From contig CM027377.1 in the NCBI GenBank assembly GCA_015680905.1, positions 10,378,501 to 10,442,500 of the forward strand: a DNA stretch of 64,000 nucleotides. Reading direction: 5' to 3'. Shown here in pieces: positions 21,608-31,536 of the stretch. Numbering within the stretch: position 1 is the stretch's first letter; every line of letters begins with the position of its first letter. Source of the DNA: Coptis chinensis (lineage: Eukaryota; Streptophyta; Magnoliopsida; Ranunculales; Ranunculaceae). The notes under the pieces are model-generated. The model searched no databases. It had not been told where the DNA came from and was given only the letters and a program-made list of their open reading frames with translations. A program made the position numbers and the translations under genes.

Positions 21608-22180
21608 GGGGGGGATATAGCCACAGGCACTGTAGCCACAGGTTGGTTGTGCACAGTGAATCCCGGCCTTTCATCTAAAGCAATCCAACGAATGTCACCA
21701 AATCCCAACCGAAGCAATCGCGAGTTCTAATTCACTAAATATGGGAGGGTAGTTTAGGAAATAAAATTTGTCCGAACCCAAAAATAGAATTTACGCTCCA
21801 AATATAATCGTGATTGCTCTCTCCTCTCTTTATCTCTTCTGAGAAATCAAAAACTTTTTGTGTGCAATCTATAAAGGTAAATGCTTAACTTTTCTGTAAT
21901 TTGTTTAACTTTTCTGCAATTTCTGTGTTAACTTTGTGTGTAATTTCTGTAATCTCTGTAAATCTCTGTAATTTGTTTAATTTTTGTCTTTAATGACAAC
22001 TGACAAGCACAGAGAGGTTGAAGAGTTGTAGCTTTAAGTTAGTGGTATTAATGGAACTAATATTGAGAGTAGAGATTTTAGCATTTCTTCTTTTGAGTGA
22101 AATTTGGAAATTTGAGGAGTTAGGGACGAAGTTAAGGGATTTGGGTTTTGAGGGGAGAGCTTGATGAAATTGAAAGTCTA
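21608..22180 (+). repeat. MULE left terminal inverted repeat
   Basis: Matches 28590-29055 in inverted orientation, including GAATCCCGGCCTTTCATC, the TATGGGAGGGTAGTTTAGGA block and the AATGCTTAACTTTTCTGTAA block. An approximately 100-bp T-rich insert at about 21915-22040 is present only in this copy. Confidence 0.88.
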
Positions 22181-22730
22181 GTACTTATTCACCATCACCC
22201 ACACTGAAAAAATAACACCATCTCAAAAAGCCCTTGTTCAAAGACCTTGTTGATTGGGTTCGTCCTAATACTCGTGGCTTTCATCAATGCAGACCCGCAT
22301 GTCAGTCCTCTCTTTATTTTCTCTTGTCTTTTTATTCATTTATATTGAAATCATTCTCGGGGTTGTGTTAATCAAAAGGTTTAATCTTTTTTACCCACAA
22401 TTCCCATTTCTGATATTTTTATTGTTTGACTAACTGTTTAGAAATATGTGTATCTGAAGGGGTTTTAGAAGGGTTTATGCTAAGAGTGGTGTAATTGTCC
22501 TTTTGGTGCATTTTGGGCTTGAGGTTTATCTGCTTATCCTTCACTCGTTTATTTCCACTTGTTGATCCACAATTTTTGTTCCCTGGATTAGTAAATGGAA
22601 GTAGCACAGAATCATATATTTAACTCTTGTATGTTGCTATTACAAGATGGATATAACTATTTTTTAGCTCTCAATGAACTGTTTTTTTAGCTAACTGAAT
22701 GTTTGGTTCGTTGAATTTGTGTTACTATAA
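22181..22730. other. MULE interior, non-coding
   Basis: AT-rich DNA between the inverted repeat and the zinc-finger ORF; it has intron-like T-rich composition and no gene I can recognise. Confidence 0.4.
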
Positions 22731-23170
22731 ATGGAAATAACTATGTGCAATAGGTGTGGTGATAACACTCATTCATTAGATAAATGTGGTTGGTTGTCCA
22801 CACCTTGTTGCTTTCGAAATTGTCACAGAAGTAGGACCCTGAAACAGTTGGGCCAAACTCAATCTCTTGGAAAAAAGTTTTTGACCTGCCGCGTTTGCAG
22901 AGACTTCCATTGGTTGGAAGACGCTAGAGCATCATCAGTAATACCTTTGGAGTATCTGAGATGCAGACAAGTGAATTGCGCAGGGTTTAGAAAGGTCAAC
23001 ACGACAATGAAGAAGAATGAAAATGAAGGTAAATTTTTTTGAATTGCACCGAAAGTGTGGGAAAGGATTTCCAATGGTTGGAAGAGTTGTTAGCTATGTT
23101 AAGGAACAACATTGAGTCGACAAATGAAGTTCAAGCTCTTCCCGATCGCCTCTTCCTCATCTTCTAAAAG
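22731..23170 (+). pseudogene. Small cysteine-rich (GRF-like zinc finger) ORF of the MULE
   Basis: The ORF 22731-23042 has paired cysteines (MCNRCG, CCFRNCH, FLTCRVC, LRCRQVNC) and the motif GKKFLTCRVCRDFHWLED, which resembles the GRF-type zinc finger (K..F..C...C.FF.W.D). After the stop at 23040 a shifted frame continues with RKCGKGFQWLEELLAML, another partial unit, to about 23165. GRF-like fingers are often found in proteins near plant transposases, but function here is unknown. It may be a second MULE gene or a captured one. Confidence 0.5.
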
Positions 23171-23427
23171 AGATAAAAAAGTGAAAATTACAGTTGAAAT
23201 TGACGATGATGGTTTGTCGAAAGAGTTTGAGTTTCGTTGTAAAATTAGATGAGTGGTAGTAATGAAGGGGGTGATTTCCAGTTTTATTGTAATGGAAAGT
23301 TCTTTGTATCTTTGTATTTCGTTACGTTTTTAGTGAACTTGCATGCAATAGAGACTTGCGTTATGTTATGTTAACTTGTGTTTTTTTCAGTCGGTGTTCT
23401 CGTTGTCTTTTTTCTATACTACTTGCG

Positions 23428-23429
<2 letters not shown>

Positions 23430-23469
<40 letters not shown>
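23430..23469 (+). repeat. Poly(T) tract, 40 bases
   Basis: Uninterrupted run of T inside the MULE, between the zinc-finger ORF and the SCAMP fragment. The length may be uncertain in any assembly. Confidence 0.9.
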
Positions 23470-23475
<6 letters not shown>

Positions 23476-23590
23476 CTGTGAAATACCAATGCTCTGATAG
23501 GTTTAAGAATGAGTCCTATCTTAAACTCATTGGCAATGTTCTATTGATTGGAAGGTAAAATTGTTGATGACTGCAAAAAATTTTCTCTTC

Positions 23591-24015
23591 AGATGCAGCT
23601 GTTAAGTTTTTCTCTTCATTGCTATAATATAATTTACTTCATCTCTGGAGTTCCAAGAGTGTTTTATGGTACCGTCCTCTCTATCGTGCCATGAGGACAG
23701 ATAGTGCCTTGAAGTTTGGGTGGTTTTTCCTATTTTACTTGCTTCATATTGGCTTTTACATCTTTGCTGCTGTAGCTCCACCTATTATTTTTAAAGGGAA
23801 ATCTCCTCGATGTATACTTCCTGCAATAGATGTGCTTTCGATGGCAATGCTTTGGTTGGGATTTTCTATTTGATTGGATTTGGATTGTTCGTCTGCGAAT
23901 CGTTGATCGGCATCACGGGTTATTCAAAGAAGTACACATGTATTTCGAGGTAGTGGTAAAGTCTGCAGAGATGAGACGGGATGCAACAAGAGGAGCTATG
24001 AGGGCTGCAATATAA
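23591..24015 (+). pseudogene. Captured secretory carrier membrane protein (SCAMP) fragment
   Basis: After an AG at about 23590 the frames read the membrane core of plant SCAMPs: [59 protein letters not shown], then after a shift near 23860 [12 protein letters not shown] and VYMYF-like residues. The C-terminal tail AEMRRDATRGAMRAAI ends at a stop at 24013-24015. SCAMPs are four-pass proteins of the trans-Golgi network, plasma membrane and cell plate. Several exons appear joined without introns, so the source may have been an mRNA copy, or intron remnants have decayed. The N-terminal NPF and coiled-coil part is missing and frameshifts make it non-functional. Confidence 0.88.
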
Positions 24016-25601
24016 TGTCATATGACAACATACAAGACCAGCATATAGATGGATTGAAGATGTCTTCTTTTCACCAGAGAAGACATATAGAACTACCTTG
24101 CTTCAGAGGGGATTCCCTGTCAGATACTCAAGACACATTGATGATTTATTTTTTTGCTTCTTGTTGTGGAACTGTTGTACGTTCAAAGTCTTTTTTTCTT
24201 GACTTTTTTTTTTTTGTAAAAATGTTGGGAACGAAAATATATGTAGATGAGGAGGGAAAATGGGAAATGACTCAAATGAGATGGGTGGGAAAAATGTGCG
24301 GAAAGACAATAGAGGAGTAATAGTAGTGCACGTAAAGTTGACAAAGGCAGGTTTTGCTTGGACTAATTATTCTTTGTTTCTTGCTGGGTGAGATGAAGAT
24401 TACACACCTTCACCAATAATGAGTAAGTGAATATTACGCAATAGGATGTTTCTTTCAATATCGAGTCTTGGACCAGTAAATCTCCATACATTTTAGCTGC
24501 CAAGCTAAGGAGACTTTGCCACTGTGAGACTCACGATCATAGCCTCTCTTGCCTCACTTCCACATGAAACAGTAAATCTCCATACATTCAAGTTTTCTTG
24601 TTCTTGTTCAAATTATATGCAAAACTTCAAAGGTAGGTGGAATGAGACAATTCAGAATGCTATAGAGCCACCCCTTCCAAATGCCGATCTAACATGAGAT
24701 TACTAGCACACAGGGCTTGAATCAACTGAACAACTAACTACAACTAACAAGGAAATCAATTGTACCACATTGATCTTTAACCTTTAACCAAAGGACGTAC
24801 ATAATAACAATAGAAGACATATAGTGTACTAAGGACAAATCAGAAGTTTAAAAGGAAGTTAGAAACACGCTACAGTCATGACTCATTATACTGGTTTGCT
24901 CTGACAGGTTATGTGAAAGAATTTCATTATATTGGTTTGCTCTGACAGGTTATGTGAAAGAATTGTCACTGCTGCCAGCAAGTAGCATATCCAATACTGA
25001 CTTAACAATGGTTAGAATTTAGAACAACATTAAAAAAAAATGAAATTTGGCACATCTATTATAGCAAAACTTGCAAGCAATATTAGCATACAAATAATTT
25101 ATTTTCAAGCTATTTCTAACAAATATAGACCACTCAATTTACTGCAGACATTCTATGAAGCGTCTAATGATCTCAAACAGGGATCCATAATTCAACAAAT
25201 ATAGACCACTCAATTTCCCCCAGATGAAACAAGTTCGTTATAACCATATATCTGCAACAGCTCAAATCGGTCTATACTAGGCTATGTGTTTCTAACAACC
25301 AATGGTCTTCCTCACCAAGTTTCCCGCCATAGAGTGAGAACTTGCATGGAGAGTGAACCATGACCACTTCAGTACCCTTAACAACTCAACTGCAAGGAAG
25401 GAGTAATAGGCAAATAACTGTAAATTCTCTACACACTACATGTCATTTTCCCCATGTTAGCAAGCTTAACTTCTCCCTTGTGAGCTTCAACCTGTTCCAC
25501 ATAAACCAATAACAAACACAAGATTTCATTGCCATAAAAAACAAGTGAACTACAAACACAAGCTCCAACACTCAACACTACAATACAAAAACATACAAGC
25601 T
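24016..25601. other. MULE interior, 3' flank of the transposase gene
   Basis: No gene recognised. A direct repeat, TTATATTGGTTTGCTCTGAC with flanking bases, occurs at about 24886-24913 and 24926-24961. Another short repeat, ACAAATATAGACCACTCAAT, occurs at about 25119 and 25196. The rest is AT-rich. Confidence 0.45.
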
Positions 25602-28147
25602 TCAAACAATTTCAATCATCTTTGCGTCGTCCTCGTCCTCGTCCTCGTCCTCATCTACTACTGTAAAGCAAAAAGAATGGAAAACGACAAGTTTTAAAGG
25701 CAATTGCGATAAGATAGGATACTACGAATTAAGCTTAAGGAGGCAATATTATACTTACTTGGGCCCTTCTTTCTGTTTGGATTTTCAAGACAATTTCGTC
25801 TGTCATGGTAAACACCAACTTTGTTACAACATGTACATCTCCTCTCTGTCTTTGCTTTGGCTTTTGCGCATGCTTGTTCAAGACCACCTTTTATTCTACC
25901 ACTGGCCTTGGTTTTCTTATAAACATTCACGGCTTTTTTTCTTCCTTTTGTTTGAGAGATGTTAGGATTCTGAAGTAAAACTTGGGATGGGTCGTCAAGT
26001 GGCGGTGCTGAACTATCACCAATGGTGCATGAATTAACAACAGAAACACCAGGGTCAACTTCCTTCTTTTTCTTGAGCTCCACTGACAGTTCTTGTAGTC
26101 TTTGCAGCATTAATTGGTAAGTCTCATCAGTTTCCACAACTTCATAAACCAACTGATTAGCAACCATTTGAAGTTGAGTAGTTCTCAGCATCTCAGAGTT
26201 CTCATGGCCACTTACTAGTCCACGGTCATACTCAGCTCTATACTTATTTGCCCCTTTCGTCCACCTCTTAAGAATAAAGTGTTCGGGAATCTCAATATCA
26301 CGACTCTGAAATACCTTTATGAGGTGTCCACAAGGTATCCCCAGAAACTCAAAAGTTTTGCATTCACAATTACCTTCTTTTGTCGTTGGGTTGAACTTCA
26401 CCTTCCATTCACGCTCGTCACCTATAATGAAGGAAAGTTACATTGTAGTAATGAAGGTTGAGTTTCATTGTAAAAGTAGATGAGATGTAGTAATGAAGGG
26501 AAGTCACCTGTAACTTGCGACTTATAAGTGTAGGTTTTGTTGCCGTCAGTGCCTTTTTCATCATCATGCAGGACATACTCGGTTTCAGCTACCTCGAATT
26601 CTTGCTTGAACCTATCATATGCATTCCTTGTATACACACTTGCTGCACTCTTCAAGAGAAATGAATTACCGTATACAATCCGATTCGAGTGTTCAGTAAT
26701 ATAATCCTTTTTTTTTTCTCTTTCAACAATCGTCTTCAAACACTTATCATTCTTCACTACAAACTCTCTAAGAGTTGTCGTAGTTGTGAAAAAATTCTTG
26801 TAAAAAGAATTCATGCTTTCAGAACGCCCGGTACTTTCGAAGTGCTGCAGATAAAAAAGTATCAAGTGATAAATTGGAGCCCATTTGTGTCGAATCTTGT
26901 ACATCTCTTGAAGCCATTCATTCTCCTCCAACTTAAAACTAGACATCAATTCTGCCCACCTCCTTTCAAACACATCAGGAATAAATATTTTCCGAATACA
27001 TTGTTTGAATTCTTTTTTGAATTTTGACCTCCTGTAATAATAATTCGGAAGCTTTTCAGGAAACTTCTTCATAATGTGCTATAGGCAGAATCGTGGTCGG
27101 AGTATTAGGGAATACCGCACCAATAGCTAGAGTCATAGCTCTATCTTGATCTGTGATAATTGCAGATGGGGCACGTCCTCCCATAGCTCCAAGCCAAGTC
27201 TCAAAAACCCACTGAAAAGAATCTTCTGTTTCATCCAAAAGCAGTGCACAACCAAATTGGATTGATTGCATATGGTCGTTAACTCCAGTAAATGGGGCGA
27301 ATGGCATTTCATGTACATTCTTACGATATGTGGTGTCAAAGAAAACCACGTCACCAAAATACTGATACTGTGTACGCGACCGACCATCTACCCAGAAAAA
27401 ATTAATGGCCCTTGCTTCATGATCTATCTATATTGCATAAAAGAAATTAGGATCCTCTATACTTTTCTTCTTGAAAAAATGAAGCACCGCGGTAGCATCA
27501 CCTCTCACCAGTTTCTTGTATTCTTTTGAAGGGCCCAAATGGTTCCAACAATCCCTATCATCAAAACCAGTTTGTACTCCGTCAAGTATATCAACAACTT
27601 TATTCACAGGTACACCACTATCACGAAATGAGTCAATCAACATCTTAGCTGCAGCAGGCATATTTCTATTAACAGGCATACGCATCCTTTTTGCTGGACT
27701 AACCAGATTGTGATTGTGCTCGCAAGTCAATTTCAGATTTTTCCAGATTTCACTATTTTGCTGCTTTGTCACCCTCATTGAAGCAAGACACCCACATTTA
27801 ACTGTATTTGTGTTTCTTTTTCTCACTTCTTTCTCAGTTCCATCCACATTCATATTTTTGCTTCCTCGATCTCTATAAATCCCAAAACGCAAGCAAGTCA
27901 TTTGAACACTACTAACTTCATCCGAACGAGAATATGATTTTTCCGAGCTTCGAATTACGGGACTAAATCCAAACAATTTTCCGTAATCTATATAGAATTG
28001 TTTTGCAGCCTCAAGAGTTTCAAAACACATTCCCAAACACGGTGGCTTCACAATTTCCACTTCCACTTCAAACTCCGGAGGTTGAACAGAGGAAGAACAT
28101 GCCGTATAAGGCTCGGGTACTGCAAATAAATGTGTCCACGTCAATTA

Positions 28148-28220
<73 letters not shown>

Positions 28221-28350
28221 AAACACAGTACAATAATACAGTATTGAATCTCGTTGGTAGAAATCGAAAATAAAATTGAAACATTAGTTGCTCACCTGAA
28301 CTATATTCTTCCTGCTCTCCAACTTCATCAATCAATATGGAGTCGTCCAT
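25602..28350 (-). pseudogene. FAR1/FHY3-type MULE transposase, decayed
   Basis: Exon 1 (28296-28350) begins MDDSILIDEVGEQEEYSS. Exon 2 starts at 28119 with the FAR1 DNA-binding domain (FETLEAAKQFYIDYGKLFGF, CGCLASMRV, CEHNHNLV). The MULE transposase domain follows (INFFWVDGRSRTQY, DTTYRKN, PFAPFTGVNDH, ITDQDRAM, HIMKKFPEKL) and the exon closes at a donor at 26507. Exon 3 (25759-26421) has the SWIM finger (CECKTFEFLGIPCGH) and a Lys-rich C-terminus. A last exon (25602-25660) encodes an acidic tail. Damage seen: a TAG near 27430, a frameshift near 27100 and a W-to-TAG change near 27077. Domesticated FAR1 proteins are light-signalling factors, but position between MULE ends makes this a transposase. 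Confidence 0.88.
28149..28219 (+). repeat. Poly(A) tract, 71 bases
   Basis: On the minus (transcribed) strand this is a 71-base T run in intron 1 of the FAR1-type gene, ending 28 bases before the 3' splice site at 28120-28121, so it would extend the polypyrimidine tract. Confidence 0.9.
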
Positions 28351-28589
28351 ATTTTGGAGAGAGAGTCGTCTATACTTCAAAAGTGGTGCACCTTTCTTCA
28401 ATTATGAAAATATGAATAAGCAGGACCATATAAAATTAGAGCTACAACACTTCAACCATATAATACTGTTGGATCACGCCAGAAGAAAATATTGTGTAGC
28501 TAGGAAGAAAACCAAAATAATTTCATGCACGCACAAGCCCAGCCCATACCAAAAAAGTCTAATATTCAAATGAAGAGGAAATGGCGGTC

Positions 28590-29055
28590 ACTGCTAAAAC
28601 CTCTTCACTTCCACTCTAACCAAACGACCACTTTCAATTTTATCAAGCTCTCCCCTCAAAACCCAAATCCCTTAACTTCGTCCCCAACTCCTCAAATTTC
28701 CAAATTTCACTCAAAAGAAGAAATGCTAAAATCTCTACTCTCAATATTAGTTCCATTAATAGATTGCAGAAAAGTTAAACAAATTACAGAAAAGTTAAGC
28801 ATTTACCTTTATAGATTGCACACAAAAAGTTTTTGATTTCTCAGAAGAGATAAAGAGAGGAGAGAGCAATCGCGATTATATTTGGAGCGCAAATTCTATT
28901 TTTGGGTTCAGACAAATTTTATTTCCTAAACTACCCTCCCATATTTAGTGAATTAGAACTCGCGCTTGCTTCGGTTGGGATTTGGTCACATCCGTTGGAT
29001 TGCTTTAGATGAAAGGCCGGGATTCGCTATGCACAACCTGTGGTCAGATCCCCCC
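28590..29055 (-). repeat. MULE right terminal inverted repeat
   Basis: Inverted partner of 21608-22180; it ends CAGATCCCCCC next to an (AT)n run. Confidence 0.88.
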
Positions 29056-29074
29056 ATATATATATATATATATA

Positions 29075-29107
29075 CTAGAAATTGCCGGTGACTTCGTCGA
29101 AGTCACC
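29075..29107 (-). mobile_element. Helitron-like 3' terminus
   Basis: The minus strand reads a perfect 10-bp stem, GGTGACTTCG, one A loop, CGAAGTCACC, then GGCAATTT and CTAG followed by T. A GC-rich hairpin a few bases before CTRR, with T after it, is the standard Helitron 3' end. The element would extend to higher coordinates; its 5' TC end was not found. Confidence 0.6.
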
Positions 29108-29851
29108 CATTATGACTTCCATTTAATTTAGTAATCTAATTTGGTATTTCATTTTGGATGTTAACTTACACATATATGGTAATTTCTATTTCTTTGGTTT
29201 TGGCTTTGGCTTCTTTCAGTTGCTTTGTTCAAATGAACATGTTCAATTTGAACAAACCATATCATAATTGTCAGTAATATATGTTTATTTCAATTAATCT
29301 ATTTCTCTAATAAAATTCAAATTTGTATGGCTACCATCTATAGAAAGTCGACAATATTCAAAAATATCACCAAATATAATATTTCCTAATAAGGAGAATT
29401 TATCTATTTATGTTAATATTTTGGGATAGATCGAAAAAAAGATTTTATTTCCTTAATAGTTGCAACTTAATTAGCACAATTATAGGAGTCTACACGGATC
29501 TACTTTTTAGACCTACTATTGACACTTTCTATTTGGATAACGTTGGTTTGTATTGCAATACACATGGACACGTATCTCTATGTAAATAAATGATTATGAC
29601 TTTTGACACATAAGTGGGTCACTCTAGCATTACTTCAATTATAGTGTCATTAATTATTAATTATGAATGTGTATCCTATTTAAACTCTTATTGTTTTATT
29701 CCATTTGGAATCTTTCGAATTTTAGAGTCCTAAATTATTTGTATACATATATCGAGACATTAAAATAGATATAAATTATAAATTAACTTTGGGAGTTTCA
29801 ATAAGGACCACTACTTAACACTCAAATTTCTCGAGATTAGTCTTGTATATA

Positions 29852-29883
<32 letters not shown>

Positions 29884-29958
29884 CGCCCTTTTCATACAAA
29901 ACCTAGGTATGTGCAGTCCCCTTGACATATTTAATATCAACTAAGCAATTAATTAATG
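29108..29958. other. Non-coding stretch, possibly body of the Helitron-like element
   Basis: AT-rich, no gene. A (GT)n microsatellite at about 29853-29874 is followed by GGGTGGGTG. Confidence 0.45.
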
Positions 29959-30608
29959 TGTTAGAAAAATGGATTTGTACAAATCCATTGAGATATGAAT
30001 GAGTAATTTGTCTCCCAAATTACCTCACTTAAGATGAAATGGGTTTCACTTGAAACAGTACGTAAAGAGAAAAACATTTTCAAAATGGTGCATTGGTTCG
30101 AAACAGTGCATTATGCCGAAAAGGTGCGACCTTTCGAAATATGCACTGATTCTAAATAGTGTATTATGCCGAAAAGGTGCGACCTTTCGAAATAGGCACT
30201 GGTTCGAAACATATGACTTTTTAAAGAGTTGTCTAACTTTTTCCAATAGTCACTGCGTTGTTTCGAAAAAGCACTTCTCACCTATAAATAGTTAATGAAT
30301 TTGGAAAGAAAGACACACTAGATCACACATTTCTGATCTTTCTCTTTTCCCTATGTTCTTAGTCAAATACTATGTTGTGTTCGCTGATTCTATAGAATTG
30401 AAGTGCTAGTTTTCTATAGAAGGAAATTCGTTCTATCTTGAGAGACAGTTTCTCATCAACCTTCAAGCACTGTGAGGGGGAAAATTTGTCTTAAGGATAT
30501 AGTGTTTCTACACTATGCTCTAATTTAACAAAGAAGTACAAGACAAAAGATTTATATTGTTTGGTAATTGGTAAAGAATAAGTACATTTAAATTATATAT
30601 TCCTAACA
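29959..30608 (+). repeat. Solo LTR, 650 bp, with 5-bp target duplication
   Basis: Starts TGTTAGAAAAATGG and ends ATTCCTAACA, so the ends are the inverted pair TGTTAG/CTAACA. TAATG flanks both sides (29954-29958 and 30609-30613). A TATA-like CTATAAATAG lies at about 30281 with a leader-like stretch after it. Internal GCCGAAAAGGTGCGACC repeats lie in the promoter half (30117 and 30168). No internal retrotransposon sequence remains, as expected after LTR-LTR recombination. The lineage is probably Ty1/copia by size and ends; this is inferred. Confidence 0.9.
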
Positions 30609-30613
30609 TAATG

Positions 30614-31205
30614 ATCCAGAGTCCAGACCCATAGACCCATTTGCTACTGCCACAAAATTACAAAATATATATTATTAACTTGCAATACTTTTGTCTGCAA
30701 TGCTATGTTCGTTGTCCGAAACACGAGAACGATGTTTAACAATTTAGATCCCTTAAGGCCTTAAACACGTTTTTAAATAAACATTTACACTTGTATATAT
30801 ACAATGCGACCAAATCACGAAAAAAAAAATGGGCTCGAACATGACGAAAATCTTCCAAATCTTTGGGAGAGAAAAAATGAAGATGAGTGATATTTCTCTA
30901 CATACGCTATTTAGGTACATATGGTGCAAAAACCATATCTTGATAATTGTAATATTAGAAGTTGTTCACGACATGGTACATAGCGTGCCCGCGCCTCGGG
31001 CATGACCAATGTCCAGTAGATATAGCGCGCTCGGCGCTCTTTTTCAGCACAAACAGAACGCGTCCCGCGCCTCTTGTTTTTCAAGTCACACCGACTGCTT
31101 TGTTTCTATTTTAATTTGTAATCTCTGTTTAGAACTTGTAATCTCTATATAAACAATTGTAACTTTTTTAGAAATCAATCACGTAAATATTCTCAAATCT
31201 CTTTC
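30614..31205. other. Non-coding stretch with an LTR-like promoter fragment
   Basis: At 30950-31230 a GC-rich part (GCGCGCTCGGCGCT, CGTCCCGCGCC) precedes CTCTATATAAACA at about 31145 and an AT-rich leader, a pattern like an LTR U3 with TATA box. Ends and target copies were not found, so this may be a truncated LTR joined to the CYP75B fragment. Confidence 0.4.
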
Positions 31206-31536
31206 TCTTTAATTTATCATGTAAGCTACATACTTACCACCAGAATTAAGCGGTCTATTTGAAAAATTAGCATCATGATTCTTCAAAAATTGTGCAGCAA
31301 CACTAGCTGATTGAGTGACGACAACATGTACATATCCTTAACCGTAGATGCATCAGTGGTCCATAAATACGAGCCATCGATGCCAATGAGTGATGAGGAT
31401 CGGAACAGGTCCCATATGTGCCAAATTGCCTATAATGGGCCATGGTTTTGGTCCTGGGGGAAAAGGACGAGGGTTGCCAGAAGTAAACAATGGTGCCAAA
31501 TAAAAGTGTTGAGAATAAAAGCTGTAAACTAATCAT
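31206..31536 (-). pseudogene. Flavonoid 3'-hydroxylase-like cytochrome P450 (CYP75B) N-terminal fragment
   Basis: Starting at the ATG at 31536, the first frame gives a hydrophobic anchor (ISLQLLFSTLLFGTIVYFW). Shifted frames give the Pro-rich hinge (PGPKPWPIIGNL) and PHHSLASMARIYGPLMHLRL, then SASVAAQFLKNHDANFSNRP and LNSGGKYVAY, where similarity stops. This is the order and wording of the first 100 or so residues of CYP75B enzymes, ER-anchored monooxygenases that hydroxylate the flavonoid B ring. At least two frameshifts are present and the haem-binding region is absent. It is next to an LTR-like fragment, so it may be a transduced or relict piece. Confidence 0.85.

Larger units (their letters stand above)
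21608..29055 (-). mobile_element. Mutator-like element (MULE) with long inverted ends, 7.4 kb
   Basis: The left end starts GGGGGGGATATAGCCACAGG and the right end, reverse-complemented, starts GGGGGGATCTGACCACAGG. From there the two ends are near-identical inverted copies for about half a kilobase, the left one with small extra segments. ATATATATA lies on both sides (21599-21607 and 29056-29064), fitting a 9-bp MULE duplication, although AT repeats make this less decisive. The element encodes a FAR1-type transposase on the minus strand (25602-28350), carries a zinc-finger ORF on the plus strand, and holds a captured SCAMP fragment. All coding parts are broken, so it is probably immobile without help. 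Confidence 0.9.

Noticed and set aside
28003-28236. ORF ending in a long Lys run
   Set aside because: It is produced by the 71-base A run and the antisense of the FAR1-type gene.
25602-28350. Domesticated FAR1-RELATED SEQUENCE host gene
   Set aside because: It is flanked by MULE inverted ends and contains stops and a frameshift, so a transposon-encoded pseudogene fits better.
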